Assembly: GCA_020434375.1 (NCBI GenBank)
Contig: JAGRAY010000023.1
Location: forward strand, 1 to 15,981
From: Bdellovibrionales bacterium
GTDB lineage: Bacteria; Bdellovibrionota_G; JALEGL01; JAGRAY01
Reading direction: 5' to 3'
Length of the DNA stretch: 15,981 bases
In this document: in pieces, positions 6,855 through 14,067 of the stretch
Position numbering within the stretch: position 1 is the stretch's first letter
How the letters are laid out: every line of letters begins with the position of its first letter
Notes under the pieces: model-generated
What the model was told of the DNA's origin: nothing
The model's database searches: none
Seen by the model: the letters and a program-made list of their open reading frames with translations, nothing else
Position numbers and translations under genes: made by a program

Positions 6855-7897
6855 GAATTAAATTGGATAAGATTGCTTCCTCCACACGAAATATCCCCTT
6901 GGACAAAGAAGTTCAGATATCACCCGATATCATCTCCCAGGAGGGTTATATTGTTGCAGCAAAAGTACTAGCCCGAAAAGACATCTACAATGAACTCGAA
7001 GATGTGCACGGACGAATGCTTAAAATTCAAGAAGGAGACTATATCGCAGGCGTACTGGGCTCTAGAAAAGCCTTACGAGGTTATGCCGGTTACGTACCCG
7101 AGACCATAAATGTTGGAGATATTTTAGAACTCTTAAACTTGGGTGGTGTGATTGGCAAATGCAACTCTCAATCTGAATCGATAGGCTCTGCAATACCTGT
7201 TGAAATATTGGGAGCGGTTTTAACCTTTCCTTCAATTGAGGAACGCATAGGAATTCCGGCGCATATTGGCAAAGGGTCAATCCCATGGTCAGAATCATTG
7301 GCGTATTCTCCGCCTATCATTTTTGTCTCGGGCACCTGTATGCATACGGGTAAAACAACTGCGTGCAGTGAAATCATACGTGAATTAACGCACAGAGGAC
7401 ATCGCGTTGCAGGCGCCAAATTAACTGGCGTATCGCTTCTTCGAGACTCACTCAGAATGCAAGACTGTGGAGCGATCAAAAGTTTTAATTTCACCGATGC
7501 GGGCCTTGCTTCAACCGGAGACAAGCATGTGGTCAAAGTAGCAAAGGGCATTATTCAAGCTCTTGCGAAGTGGGAACCCTCAGTCATTGTTGCCGAACTT
7601 GGTGATGGAATCGCCGGAGAATACGGTGTCTGCGAAATTCTTAAAGATGCCGAGCTGATGTCTTTTGCAAAGGCTCATGTCCTATGTGCAAGTGATCCTG
7701 TGGCATCGTTTGGGGCCAAACATTTTTTTAAAGAGCAATTCAATCAAGATATTACAGTAATGACCGGACCCGTTACAGATAACGATGTTGGAATTAACTA
7801 TATTTCGAATCACCTAGGCATACCATCTTGGAATGCCCGACTTTCACATAAGCAAATGACCGATTTTTTAGAAAAGAAAGTTTTTGAAAGTGCGTAG
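6851..7897 (+). CDS. P-loop protein with DUF1611/DgcN-like C-terminal half, function unknown
   Basis: Starting at the GTG at 6851 the protein has 348 residues. GAGGG lies five bases upstream and the start shares GTGA with the argG stop; an ATG at 6827 in frame would add eight residues. Numbered from that ATG, residues 30-135 look like a beta-rich domain with EGDYIAGVLGSRKALRGYAGYVP and LNLGGVIGKC. Residues 162-345 form a P-loop domain: Walker A GTCMHTGKTT (169-178), then KLTGVSLLRDS, FTDAG, VIVAELGDGIAGEYG (253-267) and VLCASDPVASFGA. The order of these blocks resembles the DUF1611/DgcN C-terminal domain and more distantly MobB or dethiobiotin-synthetase proteins. One DgcN is reported to be a D-glutamate N-acetyltransferase. 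The gene sits where an acetylating enzyme is lacking, so a role in making N-acetylglutamate is possible but unproven. A regulatory ATPase is the alternative. Confidence 0.6.
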   Translation: MRIKLDKIASSTRNIPLDKEVQISPDIISQEGYIVAAKVLARKDIYNELEDVHGRMLKIQEGDYIAGVLGSRKALRGYAGYVPETINVGDILELLNLGGVIGKCNSQSESIGSAIPVEILGAVLTFPSIEERIGIPAHIGKGSIPWSESLAYSPPIIFVSGTCMHTGKTTACSEIIRELTHRGHRVAGAKLTGVSLLRDSLRMQDCGAIKSFNFTDAGLASTGDKHVVKVAKGIIQALAKWEPSVIVAELGDGIAGEYGVCEILKDAELMSFAKAHVLCASDPVASFGAKHFFKEQFNQDITVMTGPVTDNDVGINYISNHLGIPSWNARLSHKQMTDFLEKKVFESA

Positions 7898-8870
7898 AAC
7901 TAAATCGAAAGTTGGCATATTTGGGGGTTCTGGTCTTGTCGCAGGAGAACTCATGCGACTGGTCATGAACCACAAAGATTTAGACTTGTTCTTTGTGCAC
8001 TCTTCACATAACAAAGATCAGTCGATCGCAGACATTCATCCTCAATTTTTTGGCCTCACGGATATGCGTTTTTCGCCTCTGGATCCACAGGAATTAGCAA
8101 GCCAAGTAGATATTATTTTTTTGGCGATTCAACATGGGAAAACTCAGGACTACAAAAAAATATTAGAACAGTTTCAAGGAGTCGTAATCGACTTAACATC
8201 TGATCATCGAAGTTCTCCTGATTTCGTCTATGGCATTCCTGAAATTTACAGACATCGCTTAAAATCTGCCGTTCGAATTGCAAACCCCGGGTGTTTTGCA
8301 ACGTCTGTGATTCTTGGTTCGTTTCCAATCCTTAAGGATGAAATGTGCGAATCAAAGTTCACAGTGAGTTCAGTAACAGGATCCTCTGGTTCTGGAATGT
8401 TTCCGTCTCAAAAAACGCATCATCCATTTCGTGATGAGAATATGTTTGCTTATAAACTATTCGAGCATCAACATGAACCCGAAGTAACTCATATACTGAA
8501 CAACCAACTGGAGACAAAAACAAATCTCATTCTTACAACCCATTCGGGGCCGTTCATTCGTGGCATACATTCCACTTTGTTTCTTACTCTCAAAAATAAC
8601 CATAAGACGACAGATTGGAACGCATATCTTCGAGAATTTTATATCGACTCGCCCTTCGTCAGAGTTCGCAGTGAGCCTCCCATGCTCAACAATGTTGTGG
8701 GAAGTAATTTTTGTGATCTATTTGCTGTGCAACGTGATCAGGATTTAATTGTGATTTCTGTTTTGGATAATTTAATTAAGGGTGCCGCGGGTCAAGCCAT
8801 TCAAAACCTGAATATCGCCCTAGGTTTACCTGAAAAGGAGGGGTTATGGATCATTCCACCATGCCCATAG
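7890..8870 (+). CDS. argC: N-acetyl-gamma-glutamyl-phosphate reductase
   Basis: This NADPH-dependent enzyme reduces N-acetylglutamyl phosphate to the semialdehyde. The protein is about 326 residues. It has the dinucleotide-binding loop GIFGGSGLVAGEL near the N-terminus, the VTGSSGSG turn, the catalytic cysteine in NPGCFAT (Cys137 counting from the TTG at 7884) and the catalytic histidine region EHQHEPE (194-200). HSGPFIRGIHST and the C-terminal DNLIKGAAGQAIQN are further family signatures. The start is uncertain: a GTG at 7890 has AAGAAAG nine bases upstream, and a TTG at 7884 is also in frame. Either overlaps the preceding gene. Confidence 0.93.
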   Translation: MRRTKSKVGIFGGSGLVAGELMRLVMNHKDLDLFFVHSSHNKDQSIADIHPQFFGLTDMRFSPLDPQELASQVDIIFLAIQHGKTQDYKKILEQFQGVVIDLTSDHRSSPDFVYGIPEIYRHRLKSAVRIANPGCFATSVILGSFPILKDEMCESKFTVSSVTGSSGSGMFPSQKTHHPFRDENMFAYKLFEHQHEPEVTHILNNQLETKTNLILTTHSGPFIRGIHSTLFLTLKNNHKTTDWNAYLREFYIDSPFVRVRSEPPMLNNVVGSNFCDLFAVQRDQDLIVISVLDNLIKGAAGQAIQNLNIALGLPEKEGLWIIPPCP

Positions 8871-9991
8871 AAGATCATTACTTAATACCATCGTACTCCA
8901 AACTCCCCTTCTCAGTCGAAAAAGGTCAAGGATGCTATGTGTTCGACGAACAAGGAAATCGTTTTTTGGATCTTTATGGGGGGCATGCCGTAGCTCTTTT
9001 AGGACACTCGCACCCCGCCTTGATACAAGCCATGGTCGACCAAGCATCAAAATTATTTTTTTATTCGAATGTTGCTTACAACTCAGCGAGAGCTATGGCT
9101 GCAAAATCTTTAGTTGACTGGGTGGGTGGTGACAGACAAGTATTTTTTTCTAATTCGGGGGCAGAAGCTAACGAAAATGCTTTAAAGCTAGCACAAATAG
9201 TTACCGGAAAAGACCACTTTGTTTCGTTTTCAGGTTCTTTTCATGGTCGCACTCAAGGTGCATTGGCCATGACAGGCATTCGTAAATATCGAGATTCATC
9301 ATCTTCAAAAGTGCAATTTGCAAAATTTGGAGACATCGAAGATTTAGAAAGACGGCTAGATGGTTCGGTGGCGGCAGTCATGTTTGAAGCTATACAATCT
9401 CTGTCGGGCGTTGTAACAGCCTCCAAAGAATATTTTCAGGCGGCTGTAAAACTTTGCAAGAACACCGACACACTTATTATCTTCGATGAAATTCAAACAG
9501 GCCTTGGTCGATGTGGCCATGAGATGTATTTTCACGATATCGATATTAATCCGGATTTTGTAACGCTCGCTAAAGGTGCCGCGGGAGGATATCCAGTTGG
9601 AATTACCTTGGCCAAGAGAGATCTTGTCAAAGATTTGAAACCAGGACATCTAGGATCTACTTTTGGAGGAGGACCCTTGGCCTGCGCACTCATAACCAAA
9701 ACTTTGTCTATTCTTAAAAACGATCACTTAGTCGGCCGTGCAAGAGAACAGGGAGATAAGATCTTATCGATATTGAAAAACACTAGGCATATTCATGAAG
9801 TTCGAGGTCAAGGTCTTCTTTTAGGCCTTAAAACCGATGTTCCTGCGTCGGATCTCATTCAACGTTTTTTAAAAAAAGGTATTATTGTTGGTGGTTCTTT
9901 AGATCCTCATATTGTGCGACTCCTACCACCTTTAACTTTATCTGATAAAGACATTTCACTTTTTGAACACGCTCTACGAGAAATATTTTGA
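8846..9991 (+). CDS. argD: Acetylornithine aminotransferase
   Basis: This PLP-dependent class III aminotransferase converts N-acetylglutamate semialdehyde and glutamate to N-acetylornithine. The protein is 381 residues, normal for bacterial ArgD. Motifs are YGGHAVALLGHSHP (44-57), SNSGAEANE (102-110), SFHGRTQGAL (131-140), FDEIQTGLGR (213-222) with the PLP-contacting aspartate, and Lys243 in LAKGAAGGYP as the Schiff-base lysine. The ATG at 8846 has AAGGAGG four bases upstream, the strongest ribosome binding site in the operon. This start overlaps argC by 25 bases. An in-frame ATG at 8861 is too far from that site. In the succinylated version of this pathway the same enzyme would act on a succinylated substrate. 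Confidence 0.93.
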   Translation: MDHSTMPIEDHYLIPSYSKLPFSVEKGQGCYVFDEQGNRFLDLYGGHAVALLGHSHPALIQAMVDQASKLFFYSNVAYNSARAMAAKSLVDWVGGDRQVFFSNSGAEANENALKLAQIVTGKDHFVSFSGSFHGRTQGALAMTGIRKYRDSSSSKVQFAKFGDIEDLERRLDGSVAAVMFEAIQSLSGVVTASKEYFQAAVKLCKNTDTLIIFDEIQTGLGRCGHEMYFHDIDINPDFVTLAKGAAGGYPVGITLAKRDLVKDLKPGHLGSTFGGGPLACALITKTLSILKNDHLVGRAREQGDKILSILKNTRHIHEVRGQGLLLGLKTDVPASDLIQRFLKKGIIVGGSLDPHIVRLLPPLTLSDKDISLFEHALREIF

Positions 9992-11016
9992 AACATTTTA
10001 TTCACTTATCAGATTGGTCCAAAGCAGATATTCGACATATGTTGGATCTCGCAAGTGAGATGAAAAAAGGTCGTCCAGCACCCGTTGATTTTTCAAATCT
10101 TTCGTACGGTCTTTTGTTTTTTAATCCTTCACTTCGTACGCGGGTTTCTTCAATGAGAGCGATAGAACAAATGGGTGGCACAGCGATAGCTTTGAATGTA
10201 GGTGACGACAGCTGGAGCATGGTTACCGAAATGGGAACCACCATGAACTCAACTGGAACCGAACATATTAAAGAAGCGATTCCTGTTCTGGGACGTTATT
10301 TTAATTTTTTAGGTGTTCGATGCTTTGGAGACATGAGCAATTTTGAAAATAGTCGCAAAGACACGCTGATTCGATCTGTCGCATCATTGTCTACGATTCC
10401 AGTTATTAACCTTGAGTCGTCCATGGCTCATCCCTGTCAAGCACTTGCAGACATGATGACAATTGAAGAACACAATAGGCAAAAGCAACTAAAGCGCCCC
10501 AAAGTAACTATTTCTTGGACGCCTCACCCCAAAGCTGTACCAATGGCCGTTACAAACTCATTTCTATTGCAAGCAACGCGCATGGGTTGGGATATATGCC
10601 TTGCAAGGCCTGAAGGTTACGAGCTCGATGCCGACGTGATTGCAAAAGCACAGATTTTCTCAACAAAGGCAGGTGGTTCATTTAAAGAAACCTCTGACCA
10701 AAATGATGCATTTAATGGTGCCAATGTCATCTACGCAAAAAGTTGGGGTTCTATCAATGGTTACAGTAAACCAGATGAAGAACAAAAGCGCAAAGCTACG
10801 CTTGGTCACTGGATTATAAGTCGAGATATTATGGGGAAAACACAAGATGGAATTTTTATGCACTGTCTTCCGGTGAGAAGAAATGTGGAAGTAACCGATG
10901 ATGTTCTAGATTCTAAAGCTTCTGTCGTTATTGACCAAGCTGAAAACCGCTTGCACACCCATAAGGCTATCTTGTGTCATCTTCACCAAATAAACGAAAG
11001 AAAGGATTTACGATGA
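9988..11016 (+). CDS. argF': N-acyl-ornithine carbamoyltransferase (AOTCase/SOTCase type)
   Basis: The protein is 342 residues and starts at a TTG that shares TTGA with the argD stop; the N-terminus KHFIHLSDWS matches Xanthomonas AOTCase. The carbamoyl-phosphate loop reads FFNPSLRTR (44-52), followed by HPCQ (148-151), YAKSWG (249-254) and HCLPVRRN (292-299). These mark the N-acetyl/N-succinyl-ornithine transcarbamylases rather than ordinary ornithine transcarbamylase. It would carbamoylate N-acylornithine to N-acylcitrulline. By my alignment, Thr91 lies at the specificity position (Glu92 in Xanthomonas AOTCase, Pro90 in Bacteroides SOTCase). Glu301 lies at the carboxylated Lys302 of Xanthomonas. 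Overall wording is closer to the Bacteroides enzyme (EAIPV, PEGYEL, MHCLPVRRN). The acyl group used, acetyl or succinyl, is therefore open. Confidence 0.9.
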   Translation: MKHFIHLSDWSKADIRHMLDLASEMKKGRPAPVDFSNLSYGLLFFNPSLRTRVSSMRAIEQMGGTAIALNVGDDSWSMVTEMGTTMNSTGTEHIKEAIPVLGRYFNFLGVRCFGDMSNFENSRKDTLIRSVASLSTIPVINLESSMAHPCQALADMMTIEEHNRQKQLKRPKVTISWTPHPKAVPMAVTNSFLLQATRMGWDICLARPEGYELDADVIAKAQIFSTKAGGSFKETSDQNDAFNGANVIYAKSWGSINGYSKPDEEQKRKATLGHWIISRDIMGKTQDGIFMHCLPVRRNVEVTDDVLDSKASVVIDQAENRLHTHKAILCHLHQINERKDLR

Positions 11017-11918
11017 CTTCTCAACTCTTAGGCCTCAAGCAGGCTATTCCATATCTTCGAAAATACCGAGGCTCTCAGTTTGTCATTAAAGTTGGAGGGT
11101 CAATCTTTCAAAAAGATAGCTGGCTTACTGAACTTTTAGATCAAGTTGCAGCGCTGTACTATATGGGCATAAAAATTGTTCTTGTACATGGTGGTGGACC
11201 GCAACTTGATGCTCTAGCTGGTCGAATGGGAATCGAACAAGAGAAAATTGGAGGAAGACGTATTACTAATGAAGCAACGCTTGAGCTAGCTAAAATGACT
11301 TATGCCGGCACCCTAAATATGAAACTTGTTTCTCTATTTAATGCACTCGATGTACCCGCAGTTGGTTTAACTGGAGCAGATGGTCTATCGGTTTTAGCAA
11401 CCAAAAGAGCTCCCGTGAATATCAAAAACGAAGTCACAAATGAGTCGCACACGATTGATTTTGGTTACGTTGGTGACGTAGTTTCTATTCATACTCATCT
11501 CTTAGATGATCTTTTGAGCAAGGGTTTTATCCCGGTGATTTCAAGCCTGGCTTCCGATGTGAATGGTCAAATTCTTAATATTAATGCCGATACCGTGTCA
11601 CAACACTTGGCCGTAGCACTAGGTGCAAAAAAATATATTAACGTTACAAACGTAGCTGGCATTTTGAAGAATCCAAAAGACGAAAGGTCTCTGCTTTCTT
11701 GTGCAGATATCGAAAACATCGAATCCATGAAATCCGACGGCATTATTCAAGGCGGGATGCTTCCCAAAGTGGAGGCTTGTATTTTAGCGATCAAGGGAGG
11801 TATTGATCGCGCACATATTATCGACGGGCGAGAAGCCGATAGCCTTCTTAAAGAAGTTTTTACCAATGAAGGTAGTGGAACCCTTGTTGTAAAAAAAATG
11901 CGAGCGCATGCCTCTTGA
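11013..11918 (+). CDS. argB: N-acetylglutamate kinase
   Basis: This kinase phosphorylates N-acetylglutamate with ATP. The preferred ATG at 11013 has AAAGGA six bases upstream and shares ATGA with the stop of the transcarbamylase gene; a GTG at 10974 in frame would add 13 unlikely residues. The 301-residue protein shows KVGGS (26-30), GGGPQLDALAGRMG (60-73), GLTGADG (118-124), GYVGDV, NINADTVSQHLA and GGMLPKVEAC (248-256). It has an N-terminal extension (about residues 1-20, LKQAIPYLRKYRG) and a C-terminal HIIDGR...LLKEVFTNEGSGT. These are the hallmarks of hexameric, arginine-inhibited kinases and are absent from the shorter E. coli enzyme. Feedback inhibition by arginine is therefore likely but inferred. 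Confidence 0.94.
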   Translation: MTSQLLGLKQAIPYLRKYRGSQFVIKVGGSIFQKDSWLTELLDQVAALYYMGIKIVLVHGGGPQLDALAGRMGIEQEKIGGRRITNEATLELAKMTYAGTLNMKLVSLFNALDVPAVGLTGADGLSVLATKRAPVNIKNEVTNESHTIDFGYVGDVVSIHTHLLDDLLSKGFIPVISSLASDVNGQILNINADTVSQHLAVALGAKKYINVTNVAGILKNPKDERSLLSCADIENIESMKSDGIIQGGMLPKVEACILAIKGGIDRAHIIDGREADSLLKEVFTNEGSGTLVVKKMRAHAS

Positions 11919-12960
11919 GCTTTTAAAACAATTGGTATCGATTCCGAGTGTTAGCGGCGACGAAAATAGCATTGCTACTTTCTTGCATGACTATCTCCTT
12001 GAAAAGGGTCTAAAGCCCCAGCGAAAGGGAGACAATATCTGGTTTGACATTTACAAAGGAGATGGGCCGCGCCTTTTGCTAAACAGTCATATAGATACTG
12101 TTCCACCATCATCTCAATGGACTCTTGATCCTTTTGTACCACTTGAAGAGAATTCTCGCCTGTATGGTCTTGGAGCAAACGATGCAAAAGCTTCTGTTTG
12201 TTCCATGATTAAAAGCGCTATATCGCTTCGGGATAGTCCTTTTGAAGGGACACTTGTGGTTGCCCTGACATGTAACGAAGAAAAAGGGCGCCTTGGATTA
12301 GAAACAATCATTAATGAACTTGGAACCATTGACGCTGCTATTGTTGGTGAACCCAATGGTATGAATATCTGTGTGGCTCAAAAAGGTATTTTGGTTTTGG
12401 AACTTTCTTGGGTTGGAATTTCATCCCATTCTGCTCATGGCTCTAGCAACAACGCTTTACTTCATTGCATTCAAGATCTCGAGTATCTTTCACAACTTTC
12501 TTGGGATCGTAAAGATATGTTTTTAGGTGAAACGCGACTTGAGGTCACAAGTGTTCATTCGGGAGATCGAGTCAATGTGATCCCAGGCGAAGCAAAAGCA
12601 ATTGTAGACATACGTTACAGCCCTAAATATTCGACAGATGAAATCATCAAGATAATCAAACAATCTACAAAAGCGAATATTCGTATTTATAGTGATCGCA
12701 GGTCTGCAGTTAGTACAGATCCAAAAAGCTTTATTGTGAGAGCAGCCATGGCAGCTCAACCAAACGTCTCCTTAGTCGGTTCCAAAACAAGCTCTGATTG
12801 GGTGTTTTTAAAACATCTGCCTGTGATTAAAATGGGTCCCGGTGATACCACAAGGTCCCACACGGCCGATGAGTACATTCAACTCGACGAACTTGAACAA
12901 TCGGTTGATATCTACAAAAATACCATCACCAATTATTTCAAATATGCATCAGAACATTGA
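11908..12960 (+). CDS. argE: M20 deacylase, probable N-acetylcitrulline (or N-acylcitrulline) deacetylase
   Basis: This 350-residue M20-family metallohydrolase is related to ArgE, DapE and LysK. The full set of two-metal ligands is visible: His61 and Asp63 in HIDTVPP, Asp92 in GANDAKAS, the catalytic Glu124 and metal Glu125 in CNEEKG, Glu148 in VGEPNG, and His318 in RSHTADEY. SSHSAHG (172-178) belongs to the dimerisation lid. Next to an acyl-ornithine transcarbamylase, its likely substrate is N-acylcitrulline, giving citrulline for ArgG, as in Xanthomonas. N-acetylornithine is the alternative. The ATG at 11908 overlaps argB by 11 bases with no clear ribosome binding site, so it probably depends on coupling. 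It is the last gene of the operon, ending 11 bases from a convergent gene. Confidence 0.85.
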   Translation: MPLELLKQLVSIPSVSGDENSIATFLHDYLLEKGLKPQRKGDNIWFDIYKGDGPRLLLNSHIDTVPPSSQWTLDPFVPLEENSRLYGLGANDAKASVCSMIKSAISLRDSPFEGTLVVALTCNEEKGRLGLETIINELGTIDAAIVGEPNGMNICVAQKGILVLELSWVGISSHSAHGSSNNALLHCIQDLEYLSQLSWDRKDMFLGETRLEVTSVHSGDRVNVIPGEAKAIVDIRYSPKYSTDEIIKIIKQSTKANIRIYSDRRSAVSTDPKSFIVRAAMAAQPNVSLVGSKTSSDWVFLKHLPVIKMGPGDTTRSHTADEYIQLDELEQSVDIYKNTITNYFKYASEH

Positions 12961-12971
12961 TTTCGAAGGGT

Positions 12972-14021
12972 TTAAGAAGAACTCAATTTGATGAAATCAA
13001 CCACTAGAGGAAAGTGATCGGACACACCCTTTCGATTAGATGGCGTAAACGCATTAGGAAATCCATTTTCTGTTTTTTGACCTGGAGCATTTTTTATCAC
13101 ACGAACCGACATGGGATCGATCTGCCAACCATTGACCTTTGACGCCCTAGAAAGAAGAATCATATCTAAAAATGACCATGATTTTTCCGAAGCGTAGTAA
13201 TTTGTACCCTGGCAACCCTCGCACAAATAGTGAGCAATATTCCAAAGAGGCTCGATATATGTTTCCAACATTTTGGAACTTTTGTTTTCTTTTGCCGTAA
13301 TATTAAAATCTCCCGCTGCGACTTCAAAGGATGTTTTGTCTGCTTCCTTCAATAAAGTATTTAGAAAACTTAAGGCTTGGATGCGCATTTTGCGAGGATG
13401 ATACGCCGCAGGAAAATGAACTCCAAAAACATTGACTGAACTTTTATCTTTCAGAATAAAGCGACTATTCAAGATGCCTCTCGTATTTGATGTCTCACCA
13501 GATGGGAGATCTTTAAATGGTATTGAATGTAACGTTGGTTTATTTATAGAACGAAATTTTGAAAGCATCGCTACATCAATACCACGAACGTCAGAACCTT
13601 CTATAAGGATGGCCTCTTGGTAGTTCATCTCGCCTAAAAAATGATCTTTCCAATGGTTTAAAACAGAAAGATTTTCAACTTCCTGAAGAATGACAATATC
13701 TGGTCCAAGTCCGCGATTGATCTGTTTTAGAACGCCTGTCAGACGCTCAAGTTTTTGATTTAAGACGTCCATCGACCAGTCCCAGTAGAGGCATTCCTTT
13801 CGCCACTTCGGAACTTTTATTTTTTTGCATCGCCTCTTATGTGCCTTTGTTTGTTTTTGCTCTTTGGGAAGATAAGTATAGTCATCTTTACCTCTATCAT
13901 GTTTGGTATCAAAGAGGTTTTGTACATTGTACGTCATGACGGTGAACCGATCTTTTAATACTTTTGATTCGGATGCGTCACAACAAAACGTAACGGCTAA
14001 TAGAGATATAAGTAATCGCAT
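12972..14021 (-). CDS. Exported endonuclease/exonuclease/phosphatase-family protein
   Basis: The ATG at 14021 gives 349 residues with a hydrophobic leader (MRLLISLLAVTFCC) that looks like a signal peptide; a start at 14042 would add seven residues. The EEP (DNase I-like) fold is clear: TYNVQNLFD with Asn32, LQEVEN with Glu114, GIDVAM, GVHFPA with His202, AAGDFN with Asp238 and Asn240, SFLDMI with Asp286, and SDHFPLV with Asp335 and His336. All catalytic and metal positions are present, so it should hydrolyse phosphodiesters, probably nucleic acid, outside the cytoplasm. A basic insertion (about 52-80) holds Cys65 and Cys77, and a second insertion holds CEGC (267-270). These could pair as disulfides after export. 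It probably shares a transcript with the upstream permease gene, 46 bases away. Confidence 0.82.
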   Translation of the reverse strand: MRLLISLLAVTFCCDASESKVLKDRFTVMTYNVQNLFDTKHDRGKDDYTYLPKEQKQTKAHKRRCKKIKVPKWRKECLYWDWSMDVLNQKLERLTGVLKQINRGLGPDIVILQEVENLSVLNHWKDHFLGEMNYQEAILIEGSDVRGIDVAMLSKFRSINKPTLHSIPFKDLPSGETSNTRGILNSRFILKDKSSVNVFGVHFPAAYHPRKMRIQALSFLNTLLKEADKTSFEVAAGDFNITAKENKSSKMLETYIEPLWNIAHYLCEGCQGTNYYASEKSWSFLDMILLSRASKVNGWQIDPMSVRVIKNAPGQKTENGFPNAFTPSNRKGVSDHFPLVVDFIKLSSS

Positions 14022-14067
14022 GATCTCGACGATATCTAACATAGATTACGATGTAAAATGGGAAGAT

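Noticed and set aside
7168..7551. Minus-strand 127-codon frame inside the P-loop gene
   Set aside because: It is antisense to a gene locked in the operon and shows no motif.
10974..11012. Extended ArgB start at a GTG inside argF'
   Set aside because: The ATG at 11013 has a good Shine-Dalgarno and the ATGA overlap typical of this operon.
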